A stretch of DNA of 51,233 nucleotides from an uncultured Methylococcaceae bacterium (GTDB taxonomy: Bacteria > Pseudomonadota > Gammaproteobacteria > Methylococcales > Methylomonadaceae). The translations under genes and the position numbers were made by a program. Location of the stretch: positions 1-51,233 of the forward strand of contig CAIXAE010000001.1 in NCBI GenBank assembly GCA_903917345.1, read 5' to 3'. This document shows, piece after piece, positions 44,606 to 51,233 of the stretch. The notes beneath the pieces were generated by a model. It saw only the letters and a program-made list of their open reading frames with translations. It made no database searches and was not told where the DNA came from. Positions within the stretch are counted from its first letter, which is position 1. Each line of letters opens with the position of its first letter.

Positions 44606-45457
44606 ATGGACACAACACTCGGTTTAGTTAAAGGTACAGGCTTAGGACTCAGAAGATCCTTAGTCGATCAAATACTTGATTCTCCCCAACCCGACATCAA
44701 CTTTTTCGAGATTGCTCCTGAAAACTGGATAACCATAGGTGGTAAATTCGGTAAAGGCTTCAAGGCGATGACTGAACAACATGACTTTGTGTGTCATGGC
44801 TTATCCTTATCTATAGGCAGTACAGACCCATTAGATGAAAAATTTATTCATGAAGTTAAAACCTTCATGAAAGAACATCACATCAAACTTTACAGCGAAC
44901 ATCTTAGCTATTGTAGTAAAAATGGTCATTTATACGATTTAATGCCCATTCCATTTACTTCTGAAGCTATCATGCACGTTGCTAACCGCATTAAACGCGT
45001 CCAAGAGATAATTGAACAAAAAATTGCCATAGAGAATATCTCTTACTATGCCGCACCCGGGCAAGAAATGTCAGAGATAGACTTTTTTAATGCCGTTGTT
45101 CAAGAAGCAGATTGTGATATTTTGCTAGATATTAATAATATCTACGTCAACAGTGTTAACCATCAATATGATGCCGAAACCTTTTTAAAAGCTATACCGG
45201 CCGAACGCATTGCCTATGCTCATATCGCAGGTCATCATGTAGAAGCCGATGACTTTTTAGTCGATACGCACGGCGCTGATATTGTAGATCCTGTTTGGAA
45301 ATTGCTCGGCAAAGCTTACGAACTGTATGGGGTTTTCCCGACTTTATTAGAGCGCGATTTTAATCTACCCGCCTTATCCGATTTAATAAAAGAAGTCCAA
45401 ACCATTAAATCCATCCAACATGCTTGGCAGTCTGAACATGAAAAACGCACGGCTTAA
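44606..45457 (+). CDS. DUF692 multinuclear non-heme iron oxidase (BufB/HvfB)
   Basis: 283-residue TIM-barrel protein of the MbnB/DUF692 family that modifies precursor Cys residues using two or three iron ions. Likely ligand segments are FFEIAPENW, VCHGLSLSIG, YSEHLSY, AIENISYY, LLDINNIYV, AHIAGHH, VDTHG and LLERDFN. It lies 81 bp after the precursor and overlaps the partner gene. AGGTG is near the ATG. The Cys modification in bufferins is reported as a thiooxazole; which product forms here is not known. Confidence 0.93.
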   Translation: MDTTLGLVKGTGLGLRRSLVDQILDSPQPDINFFEIAPENWITIGGKFGKGFKAMTEQHDFVCHGLSLSIGSTDPLDEKFIHEVKTFMKEHHIKLYSEHLSYCSKNGHLYDLMPIPFTSEAIMHVANRIKRVQEIIEQKIAIENISYYAAPGQEMSEIDFFNAVVQEADCDILLDINNIYVNSVNHQYDAETFLKAIPAERIAYAHIAGHHVEADDFLVDTHGADIVDPVWKLLGKAYELYGVFPTLLERDFNLPALSDLIKEVQTIKSIQHAWQSEHEKRTA

Positions 45458-46220
45458 TTCATCTGAAACGGCTGTTGACTTTAAAGCCAAACAAGAAGAA
45501 TTTGCTGCTTATATAAGAGATCCTGAGAACAACCCCGCGCCGCCCGATGTTAAAGAAGACCGAATGAAAATGTATCGACAATTATTTTTTAATAATGTAG
45601 ATGGCTTTTTAGCGGGTAACTTTCCTGTTTTAAGAAAGCTACTTGACGACTCCTCTTGGCGATCCCTCGTACAAGACTTCTTCTCAACACATCAATGTGA
45701 AACGCCTCATTTTTCAGAAATCCCAGAAGAATTTCTGTATTATTTGGAACACGAGAGAGATAAATCAAACGATTTTCCATTTATATTAGAACTCGCACAT
45801 TATGAATGGGTAGAAATGGCTTTAGCCACTACAAAAGATAAGTCACCTAAACCGGCTATCGATCTTGATAATCTCCTTAACGCAAAGATTAACCTGTCTA
45901 ATTTAGCGTGGCCCTTAGCTTATCAATACCCTGTAAACAAGATATCACCAGACTTTATCCCCTTAACACCCCCAGAACAAGCGACCTTTCTGATTGTGTA
46001 TCGTAATCACGAAGATGAAGTTAATTTTCTGGAAATAACGCCCCTAACCTATCGTTTATTGGAAATTATTCAAACTGAAGGTAATGGATTAACCCAAACC
46101 TGTTTAGCACAAATAGCCACAGAATCTCGGCATCCAAATCCAGACATTATTATTAACGGCGGCTTACAGATCTTGAAAGACCTGTGCCAAAAAAAGATTA
46201 TTGGTTTGGCTGAAGAATAA
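45438..46220 (+). CDS. DUF2063 partner protein (BufC/HvfC)
   Basis: 260 residues from ATG 45438; an ATG at 45420 in the same frame is possible. The N-terminal DUF2063 domain (QEEFAAYIRDP...PDVKEDRMKMYRQLFFNNVDGFLAGNFPVL) recruits the precursor peptide to the iron oxidase. A C-terminal winged-helix-like region ends in KDLCQKKIIGLAEE. It overlaps the DUF692 gene by 20 bp. No DoxX-type membrane gene (HvfD) follows, so the operon is the three-gene form. Confidence 0.9.
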   Translation: MKNARLNSSETAVDFKAKQEEFAAYIRDPENNPAPPDVKEDRMKMYRQLFFNNVDGFLAGNFPVLRKLLDDSSWRSLVQDFFSTHQCETPHFSEIPEEFLYYLEHERDKSNDFPFILELAHYEWVEMALATTKDKSPKPAIDLDNLLNAKINLSNLAWPLAYQYPVNKISPDFIPLTPPEQATFLIVYRNHEDEVNFLEITPLTYRLLEIIQTEGNGLTQTCLAQIATESRHPNPDIIINGGLQILKDLCQKKIIGLAEE

Positions 46221-46290
46221 GCTGCAAAAGCTTTAAAGGCGTGTATTAGGCAAGTCTAATGCTTGCCCAATAATCAAATGACCTTACCCT

Positions 46291-46782
46291 TTAAAAGAAG
46301 CGACTAAAAAAGCCTTCTTCTTTCTTAACAGCGGGGGGCGCATAAGATTTAAAGCCTTTATCAATCGGTTGTTGTTGCGCGCAATGATAAGCCGCACTGT
46401 TGTATTTGATTTGCAATGAACGAGGATTCTCATGTTCAGAAAGAAACTTCTCTACCTCTTCGTCCGTTAAGTCTTTCAGCATATAAGTGGTTACACACTC
46501 ACAAGACTTAGTAAATCTAACGGTATCTTCTTCTATATTAGCCGAGTTTTTTAACTCTCTCGCCACGCATTGAGCAGCGAACACATCATGAAACTTATGT
46601 TTCTCAGTCGGCGTTACCGGCTCATCTTTAGAATGATCAAACGGATTGAAAACAGTATGAACGGGGGCTTTTGCCACCTCTTTTTCTTTATCTGAATCAG
46701 AACAACCCACAACCGTTAAAGCAATCATTAAACAAGTTAAACTAGCAAAAATTAAACTTTTATTAAATTTACATGGTTTCAT
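46291..46782 (-). CDS. Lipoprotein of unknown function
   Basis: 163 residues. Lipobox V-V-G-C with Cys27 after a basic N-region, then a charged linker. The body has four further Cys (in QCVAR, SCECV and HCAQQ) and helical segments around KDLTDEEVEKFLSEHENP. The cysteine spacing suggests two disulfides in the periplasm. It converges with the bufferin operon, 70 bp away. No family recognised. Confidence 0.65.
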   Translation of the reverse strand: MKPCKFNKSLIFASLTCLMIALTVVGCSDSDKEKEVAKAPVHTVFNPFDHSKDEPVTPTEKHKFHDVFAAQCVARELKNSANIEEDTVRFTKSCECVTTYMLKDLTDEEVEKFLSEHENPRSLQIKYNSAAYHCAQQQPIDKGFKSYAPPAVKKEEGFFSRFF

Positions 46783-47006
46783 AAACTATATCGCCTAGGT
46801 TAAAAGCCCAATTAAATGGGGTGTTGTTATTAAAATCCCAATAACTTTATCATTTAATGACGCGTTGTTCTAGTAGTGTGATCGGGTAAAATTTTATAAT
46901 GCTACGGCATAAACGCTTAAGAAAACATGATCGGCCCATTTATGCGATACTACGCAACTTTTAAATCATCTAAACTGTACTCAAAGCCTTTATTTAGGAG
47001 TAATAA

Positions 47007-47504
47007 ATGACAGCACTGGTTGGCATCATTATGGGATCGACCTCTGATTGGGAAACAATGTGTTTTGCCGCTGAAACGTTAGAGCGTCTTGGCATCCCTC
47101 ATCAAGTTGAAGTAGTGTCAGCACATAGAACGCCTGACAAACTTTTCCAATATGCAGAAACTGCCGAAGCTAAGGGCCTAGAAGTCATTATTGCAGGTGC
47201 AGGGGGCGCAGCACATTTGCCGGGCATGACAGCTGCCAAAACAGTCTTACCTGTGTTAGGTGTACCCGTGCAATCCAAAGCCCTTAATGGCATGGACTCC
47301 TTATTATCAATAGTACAAATGCCAGCAGGTATTCCAGTAGGTACATTAGCCATTGGTAAAGCAGGCGCCATTAATGCCGCACTATTAGCAGCGGCCATTA
47401 TCAGTAATAAACATAATCAATACCGTGCCGCTCTTGATGCTTTTAGAAGTGAACAAACCGAAACAGTACTAGAGAACTCTGACCCTAGAAAGGTATCTTT
47501 ATGA
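47007..47504 (+). CDS. purE: N5-CAIR mutase, PurE class I
   Basis: 165 residues with the substrate loop [17 protein letters not shown] and [11 protein letters not shown]. It converts N5-CAIR to CAIR in purine synthesis. TAGGAG lies 7 bases before the ATG. Overlaps purK by 4 bp. A TATAAT near 46895 upstream may be the -10 of its promoter, but the spacing to the start is long. Confidence 0.96.
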   Translation: MTALVGIIMGSTSDWETMCFAAETLERLGIPHQVEVVSAHRTPDKLFQYAETAEAKGLEVIIAGAGGAAHLPGMTAAKTVLPVLGVPVQSKALNGMDSLLSIVQMPAGIPVGTLAIGKAGAINAALLAAAIISNKHNQYRAALDAFRSEQTETVLENSDPRKVSL

Positions 47505-48595
47505 AAATAGGTATTTTAGGAGCCGGTCAACTGGCCAGAATGATTGCCTTAGCGGGCTACCCATTAGGCTTAGAATTTATTTTTCTTGATCCCTCTGCAG
47601 ATGCCTGTGCAAATAACTTGGGTCAACACCTACACGGCGCTTATGATGATCCACGCTTATTAGCAGAACTGGCCGATCTAGCCGATGTAGTCACCTACGA
47701 ATTTGAAAATGTTCCCGCAGATGTAGCAGAATTTCTAGCCTCACATACGCAAGTACATCCCGCACCTAAAGCCTTAGCTATTGCGCAAGATCGTTTAAAA
47801 GAAAAAGCTTTTTTTCAAGATATCAATATCCCTACTGCGCCTTACGCACCTGTGAATAGTTTTGCAGACTTAGAATCGGCTATTAGCCATATCGGCTATC
47901 CAGCGATTTTAAAAAGTTGCACGATGGGGTACGACGGCAAAGGTCAATCACTAATTAAATCTGCTACTGATTTGGACTCTGCATGGGACGTTCTAGCGGG
48001 TGCACCGGCTGTTTTAGAAGGCTTTGTACCTTTTAATAGAGAAGTGTCCATTATTGCTGCCCGCAGTGTTTCTGGAGCTATAGCATTTTATCCTTTATCT
48101 GAAAACACCCATAATGGGGGCATTTTAAGAGTCGCTAAATGTCTAGATAAAGATGCCGCTCAAACACAAGCGCAAGACTATATAACACGATTATTAGAGG
48201 CACTCGATTATGTCGGTGTATTAGCGCTAGAGTTATTTGACGTCAATGGCCAACTGGTCGCCAATGAATTTGCCCCCCGCGTGCATAACTCAGGGCACTG
48301 GACTATTGAAGGTGCGGAGACTAGCCAATTTGAAAATCATATCCGTGCCATCCTTGATTTACCTTTAGGTGCAACAACCGCTGTCAATAAAACGGCTATG
48401 GTCAATTTTATTGGTAATGTTTCAAGTACTGAAGAAATATTGGCTATCCCCAATACACACGTTCATCTTTACGACAAAACTCCGCGCAAAGGCCGTAAAG
48501 TAGCTCATGCCACGGTAAGAGCAGAAACGACTGAACAATTAGATACACTGCTTAAACAATTAATAACCCTAGCTGATCAGGTTGATGATTCTTAG
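47501..48595 (+). CDS. purK: N5-CAIR synthetase PurK
   Basis: ATP-grasp enzyme of 364 residues that makes N5-CAIR from AIR, bicarbonate and ATP. N-terminal [13 protein letters not shown], central [16 protein letters not shown] and [14 protein letters not shown], and C-terminal [18 protein letters not shown] with metal ligands are all intact. Translationally coupled to purE. Confidence 0.96.
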   Translation: MKIGILGAGQLARMIALAGYPLGLEFIFLDPSADACANNLGQHLHGAYDDPRLLAELADLADVVTYEFENVPADVAEFLASHTQVHPAPKALAIAQDRLKEKAFFQDINIPTAPYAPVNSFADLESAISHIGYPAILKSCTMGYDGKGQSLIKSATDLDSAWDVLAGAPAVLEGFVPFNREVSIIAARSVSGAIAFYPLSENTHNGGILRVAKCLDKDAAQTQAQDYITRLLEALDYVGVLALELFDVNGQLVANEFAPRVHNSGHWTIEGAETSQFENHIRAILDLPLGATTAVNKTAMVNFIGNVSSTEEILAIPNTHVHLYDKTPRKGRKVAHATVRAETTEQLDTLLKQLITLADQVDDS

Positions 48596-48622
48596 TCTAT
48601 AGCTCGTCAAACATTACCCTCC

Positions 48623-49363
48623 ATGACCGAACAAGATAGAGTATTTCAGCAAATCAATCGAATCGAAGACTTTGCCTTTGATGAAAAGGTGGCGAAAGTC
48701 TTTGATAACATGGTATCTAGAAGCGTGCCTTTTTATGATGAAGTGCAACGTATTCAAACGGACCTTATTATGGATTTTTTGCCCGAAACGGGCGGCATTG
48801 TGTGTGACTTAGGTTGTTCAACCGGCACATCCTTAGAATATCTCACTCGACATCCAAAATGTCCTGCTAACACCCAATTTATAGGTTATGACAATTCAGA
48901 ATCTATGCTGGATAAGGCCAGAGAAAAATTATCAGTCCAAATAGCGGAAGGTAAAATCCAGTTAATCACCGCAGACCTGTGTGATCTTCCACCCTTACCC
49001 ACTTGCAACATTGTTATTCTTAATTGGACGTTGCAATTCGTTAGACCTATTGGCAGAGAACAATTACTTAAAGACATTTATCAATCCATTAAACCAGGTG
49101 GCATTGTCTTACTGTCTGAAAAGATTCTAGTGAATGATCCCATTTTAAACCGCTTATATATTGATCATTACCTACAATTCAAAGTCTCTCAAAGTCATTA
49201 CACCGATATAGAAAATCAGCGTAAACGTGAAGCCCTTGAGAATGTCTTAATCCCTTATCGTTTAGATGAGAACTATAAATTACTTGAAAGAGCCGGCTTT
49301 GATCGTATAGGCACTTACTTTCAGTGGTTTAACTTTGCCTGCCTGCTTGCGGTAAAGATTTAA
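48623..49363 (+). CDS. cmoA: Carboxy-S-adenosylmethionine synthase
   Basis: 246 residues, methyltransferase fold. MTEQDRVFQQINRIEDFAFD, VAKVFDNMVSRSVPFYDE, the SAM motif VCDLGCSTGTSLEYL and FNFACLLAVK at the C-terminus match CmoA. It makes carboxy-SAM from SAM and prephenate for wobble uridine-34 modification. cmoB, often next to it, is not in the window. It lies 27 bp after purK, so it is possibly co-transcribed. Confidence 0.95.
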   Translation: MTEQDRVFQQINRIEDFAFDEKVAKVFDNMVSRSVPFYDEVQRIQTDLIMDFLPETGGIVCDLGCSTGTSLEYLTRHPKCPANTQFIGYDNSESMLDKAREKLSVQIAEGKIQLITADLCDLPPLPTCNIVILNWTLQFVRPIGREQLLKDIYQSIKPGGIVLLSEKILVNDPILNRLYIDHYLQFKVSQSHYTDIENQRKREALENVLIPYRLDENYKLLERAGFDRIGTYFQWFNFACLLAVKI

Positions 49364-49390
49364 GCATAAAATGGCTTAAACAATAACCCT

Positions 49391-49642
49391 TTTGCCACAA
49401 ACTGGAACCCGTTTGCTACAAAAGTCTTTCTGTTGACGTTAAAGGTATACTCGTTTGTCTTAAACCTTAAGACTTTTAGAGCAATTTAATGTCTGTTTGC
49501 TCTAAATAGGTATCCTTTCAGAGCAAACTAGATAAGGTTTACTTTAAACTAATATCCTTTTACTCTAAAAAGGATACTGTTTACTCTAAAAGTCTTGCCT
49601 TTTAGAGCATTCTGGTAACAATTTGCTGTATTTTTTATGAGT
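49391..49642 (+). repeat. 12-unit degenerate tandem repeat, exact 21-bp period
   Basis: Units begin at 49391, 49412, 49433, 49454, 49475, 49496, 49517, 49538, 49559, 49580, 49601 and 49622. Each starts with TTT (TTG or TTC once each), has a variable five-base block, AA near position 9-10, a second variable block, and usually ends CT or TG. The best-kept core is TTTRCTCTAAAA; three units carry a near-reverse form TTTAGAGCA or TTCAGAGCAAA. It fills the gap between the 3' ends of cmoA and the hydrolase gene. Stops occur in every tested forward frame, so it does not encode one repeat protein across its length. Confidence 0.85.
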
Positions 49643-49647
49643 AATGT

Positions 49648-50919
49648 TTAGTCTGTAGTCTCTGTCCATTCACAACGATCTTTTACCAAAGGCGCTGTTT
49701 GGGCATGACCAATTCCTTTAGCAATCAGGGCGATAACGCGATCATCTTTTGGGTAACCAATATGAGCTTCCATCGGGTTGGCTATCTTACCGATACCAAA
49801 CGCATCAAACACTTTTGCAATATTAATATTAATATTAGTCACTTGGCTACACAATCTAGCGTCCAAATATTTATCACTAAAATCATGTGGAATCGCGTAA
49901 CTTAAAAGATCATTAGGGTCACTAAAGGCAATAATTGAAGTTTCATTAAACATGCGAGAACCAAATTTAGGACTGCTCGCAGAACAATAGTCGGCTTTTT
50001 TCCCCGTAACTTCAGGAAGTTCTCTACCCAATTGCAACATGGGCAATTGATTGGATAGCATAAAGATTTGAACACGCTTATTTTGTAAAATCTCACGCTT
50101 CATTTTATTAATCGTGCGTAAAGTCGTCTTTTTTTCGGGTTGCTCCAGCAAAGACACCATACGCGTGATGCCATCAATAGTGATACGACTCCCTAAACTG
50201 TGAGAGACAAAAAAGATATCATCATATTTAAAGTTCTCATTGAGGCTATTACTAAAATCACAGCCATTACGACCTTCTTTGGGCAGTTGATCCCACTTAT
50301 CTTTACCCATCCAACACACCGCTTGTGCAAATGAGCGCAAAATTAACTCTCTACTTTTACCTAAATAGATAATGGGATCCGGACCACTGTCGTTGCTAAA
50401 CTTTTTGAGCATTTCATTCACCTCTGCCCGGCGAAATGAATACTCTCCTGAGTTATCGAAAGATAATAAAGCTTTTTGCTCACGCGTTATTTCTGACCAC
50501 GCTAATTCATAAAACCAAAGTTCTTTACTACTGTCCGCGTTTTGTAAGCGTGTCACCCTTAAATTACCTAGCTTTTCATCAGGATCACTAAACGACATCA
50601 GTTGGATTTCTTTATAGTTACTCACTTTAGCCGACAGATTCAGTTCTTTTGCCAACTTCTCCTGAAACTCTGTGGCATAGCCGGGTAAATGATCACCTAC
50701 TCCATGCACCATTAATAATTTAGTCTTAGCCTGAGGCCTATCTAAACTAGGCTCTATCCCTTCAAAGGGCTTACCCTTTACTTGACAAACGCGAGTATCT
50801 TCTGCATTTGATTTTTCTAAAACAGCTTCGGCGATGCCTTTACCAAAGCTAGCGCAACCCGATAAGTGTATGGCTAAACTCATAATGACGAGGGAATGTA
50901 TTAAGATCGCTAAACGCAT
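49648..50919 (-). CDS. Alpha/beta-hydrolase-like lipoprotein
   Basis: 423 residues with lipobox L-S-G-C (Cys22). The oxyanion region is KLLMVHGVGDHLPGY (67-81), the nucleophile elbow SHSLGS has Ser241, the likely acid is Asp334 or Asp337 in FSDPNDLLSY, and the likely His386 is in EAHIGY. The elbow has Ser for the first Gly of GxSxG. Several Cys may form disulfides. Probably an envelope esterase or lipase of unknown substrate. The stop lies right beside the 21-bp repeat array. The gene ends about 170 bp from the insertion-sequence boundary. Confidence 0.7.
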   Translation of the reverse strand: MRLAILIHSLVIMSLAIHLSGCASFGKGIAEAVLEKSNAEDTRVCQVKGKPFEGIEPSLDRPQAKTKLLMVHGVGDHLPGYATEFQEKLAKELNLSAKVSNYKEIQLMSFSDPDEKLGNLRVTRLQNADSSKELWFYELAWSEITREQKALLSFDNSGEYSFRRAEVNEMLKKFSNDSGPDPIIYLGKSRELILRSFAQAVCWMGKDKWDQLPKEGRNGCDFSNSLNENFKYDDIFFVSHSLGSRITIDGITRMVSLLEQPEKKTTLRTINKMKREILQNKRVQIFMLSNQLPMLQLGRELPEVTGKKADYCSASSPKFGSRMFNETSIIAFSDPNDLLSYAIPHDFSDKYLDARLCSQVTNININIAKVFDAFGIGKIANPMEAHIGYPKDDRVIALIAKGIGHAQTAPLVKDRCEWTETTD

Positions 50920-51092
50920 ATTTAAATTCTGTTATTGATTCTTTAGTCTTAGATTTTTGATGCCGTATTGTAGCGTATTAGTCTTATTTAGAGGATATCC
51001 TGACAAAAATGAACCTGTAATATAACTCATCCGAGCTAATATATAAGTTAACTTAATACAAATATGAACTTTTATAATTTATAACTATATAA

Positions 51093-51233
51093 CTTGGTTT
51101 CAAGCATGAAGTGCAATATTAGTAACTTTTGGTTGAAAGGGTGATATGAAGTAGCATCATTGCTTTTTTGACCGGCCAGTCGAAATTGCACAGATGAACT
51201 ACACACATATCACCGAAGCAGAAAGATACCAGA
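51093..51233. repeat. Terminal inverted repeat, IS30-family element end (right copy)
   Basis: Exact reverse complement of 1-141. The inner edge CTTGGTTTCAAG is probably the element's terminus; ATG of the transposase follows 101 bases later. The flanking base composition changes at 51093 from a very AT-rich spacer. Confidence 0.9.
51194..51233 (+). CDS. IS30-family transposase, 5' fragment cut by window edge (right copy)
   Basis: ATG at 51194 followed by the same 13 codons as the left-end copy (MNYTHITEAERYQ), running off the window on the plus strand. The two copies point away from each other. Confidence 0.6.
   Translation, partial: MNYTHITEAERYQ

Noticed and set aside
46245-46271. Terminator after the bufferin operon
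   Set aside because: GGCAAG/CTTGCC stem is present but there is no U-run in either direction; too weak to call.
49391-49642. CRISPR array
   Set aside because: The period is only 21 bp with no separate repeat and spacer lengths, the anchors are two to three bases, and no cas genes are present.
49391-49642. Heptapeptide-repeat coding sequence (F-x-L-K units)
   Set aside because: In-frame stops occur in several units (after 49475, in the units at 49517 and 49538), so no continuous protein is possible.

Overview
The window looks like one complete assembled contig from an AT-rich gammaproteobacterial chromosome. The 1-141 and 51093-51233 ends are exact reverse complements. Each holds the first 13 codons of an IS30-family transposase reading outward, so the segment lies between two inverted copies of one insertion sequence. 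A methylotroph or methanotroph (Methylococcales-like) is plausible, because 27.2-30.9 kb carries the four-gene ABC/beta-propeller set associated with PQQ-dependent alcohol oxidation. That placement is inference: no methanol or methane oxidation enzyme is in the window.

Layout. 0-0.7 kb: insertion-sequence end and a broken tyrosine recombinase. 0.9-3.9 kb: two surface-polysaccharide genes (WecA-like sugar-phosphate transferase and WbpM/CapD-like dehydratase) with homopolymer tracts in front and inside. 3.9-4.2 kb: a tiny membrane protein whose 3' region carries three anti-Shine-Dalgarno motifs and a terminator. 4.4-6.3 kb: lysR-methyltransferase-rhodanese operon. 6.4-13.1 kb: typA and a tight hisBHAFIE-tatABC run. 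13.1-17.4 kb: tesA-like esterase and a DUF336 protein, divergent from a YbbA/YbbP ABC pair with overlapping start codons. 17.5-20.4 kb: SlyB-like lipoprotein and coiled-coil membrane protein, a gene-poor kilobase with a C-terminal gene remnant, and a fibronectin-III protein. 20.5-27.1 kb: trmN6, batD, an ArnT/PMT-like glycosyltransferase with a PAP2 phosphatase, a sugar kinase and a MOSC protein.

31-34 kb: tRNA-Gly(GCC) and tRNA-Cys(GCA) separated by a strong hairpin, a His/Cys-rich lipoprotein, argB and dut. 34-39 kb: DUF2782 and DUF748 envelope proteins, then glnK-amtB for ammonium. 39-44 kb: an Aas-like acyltransferase/acyl-ACP synthetase, two small membrane proteins (one with a cold-shock domain), ppk2 and nth. 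44.1-46.2 kb: a bufferin/Hvf-type RiPP operon (Cys-rich secreted precursor, DUF692 multinuclear iron oxidase, DUF2063 partner), preceded by a perfect inverted repeat and with hairpins after the precursor gene. 46.3-49.4 kb: a lipoprotein, purEK and cmoA. 49.4-50.9 kb: a 12-unit tandem array with an exact 21-bp period lying between two convergent genes, then an alpha/beta-hydrolase lipoprotein.

Most of the window is core chromosome. The most unusual items are the 21-bp array, the anti-Shine-Dalgarno RNA candidate, the variant six-cysteine bufferin precursor, and the cluster of slippage-prone repeats at the left edge. All calls come from reading sequence and motifs; no database search was run.
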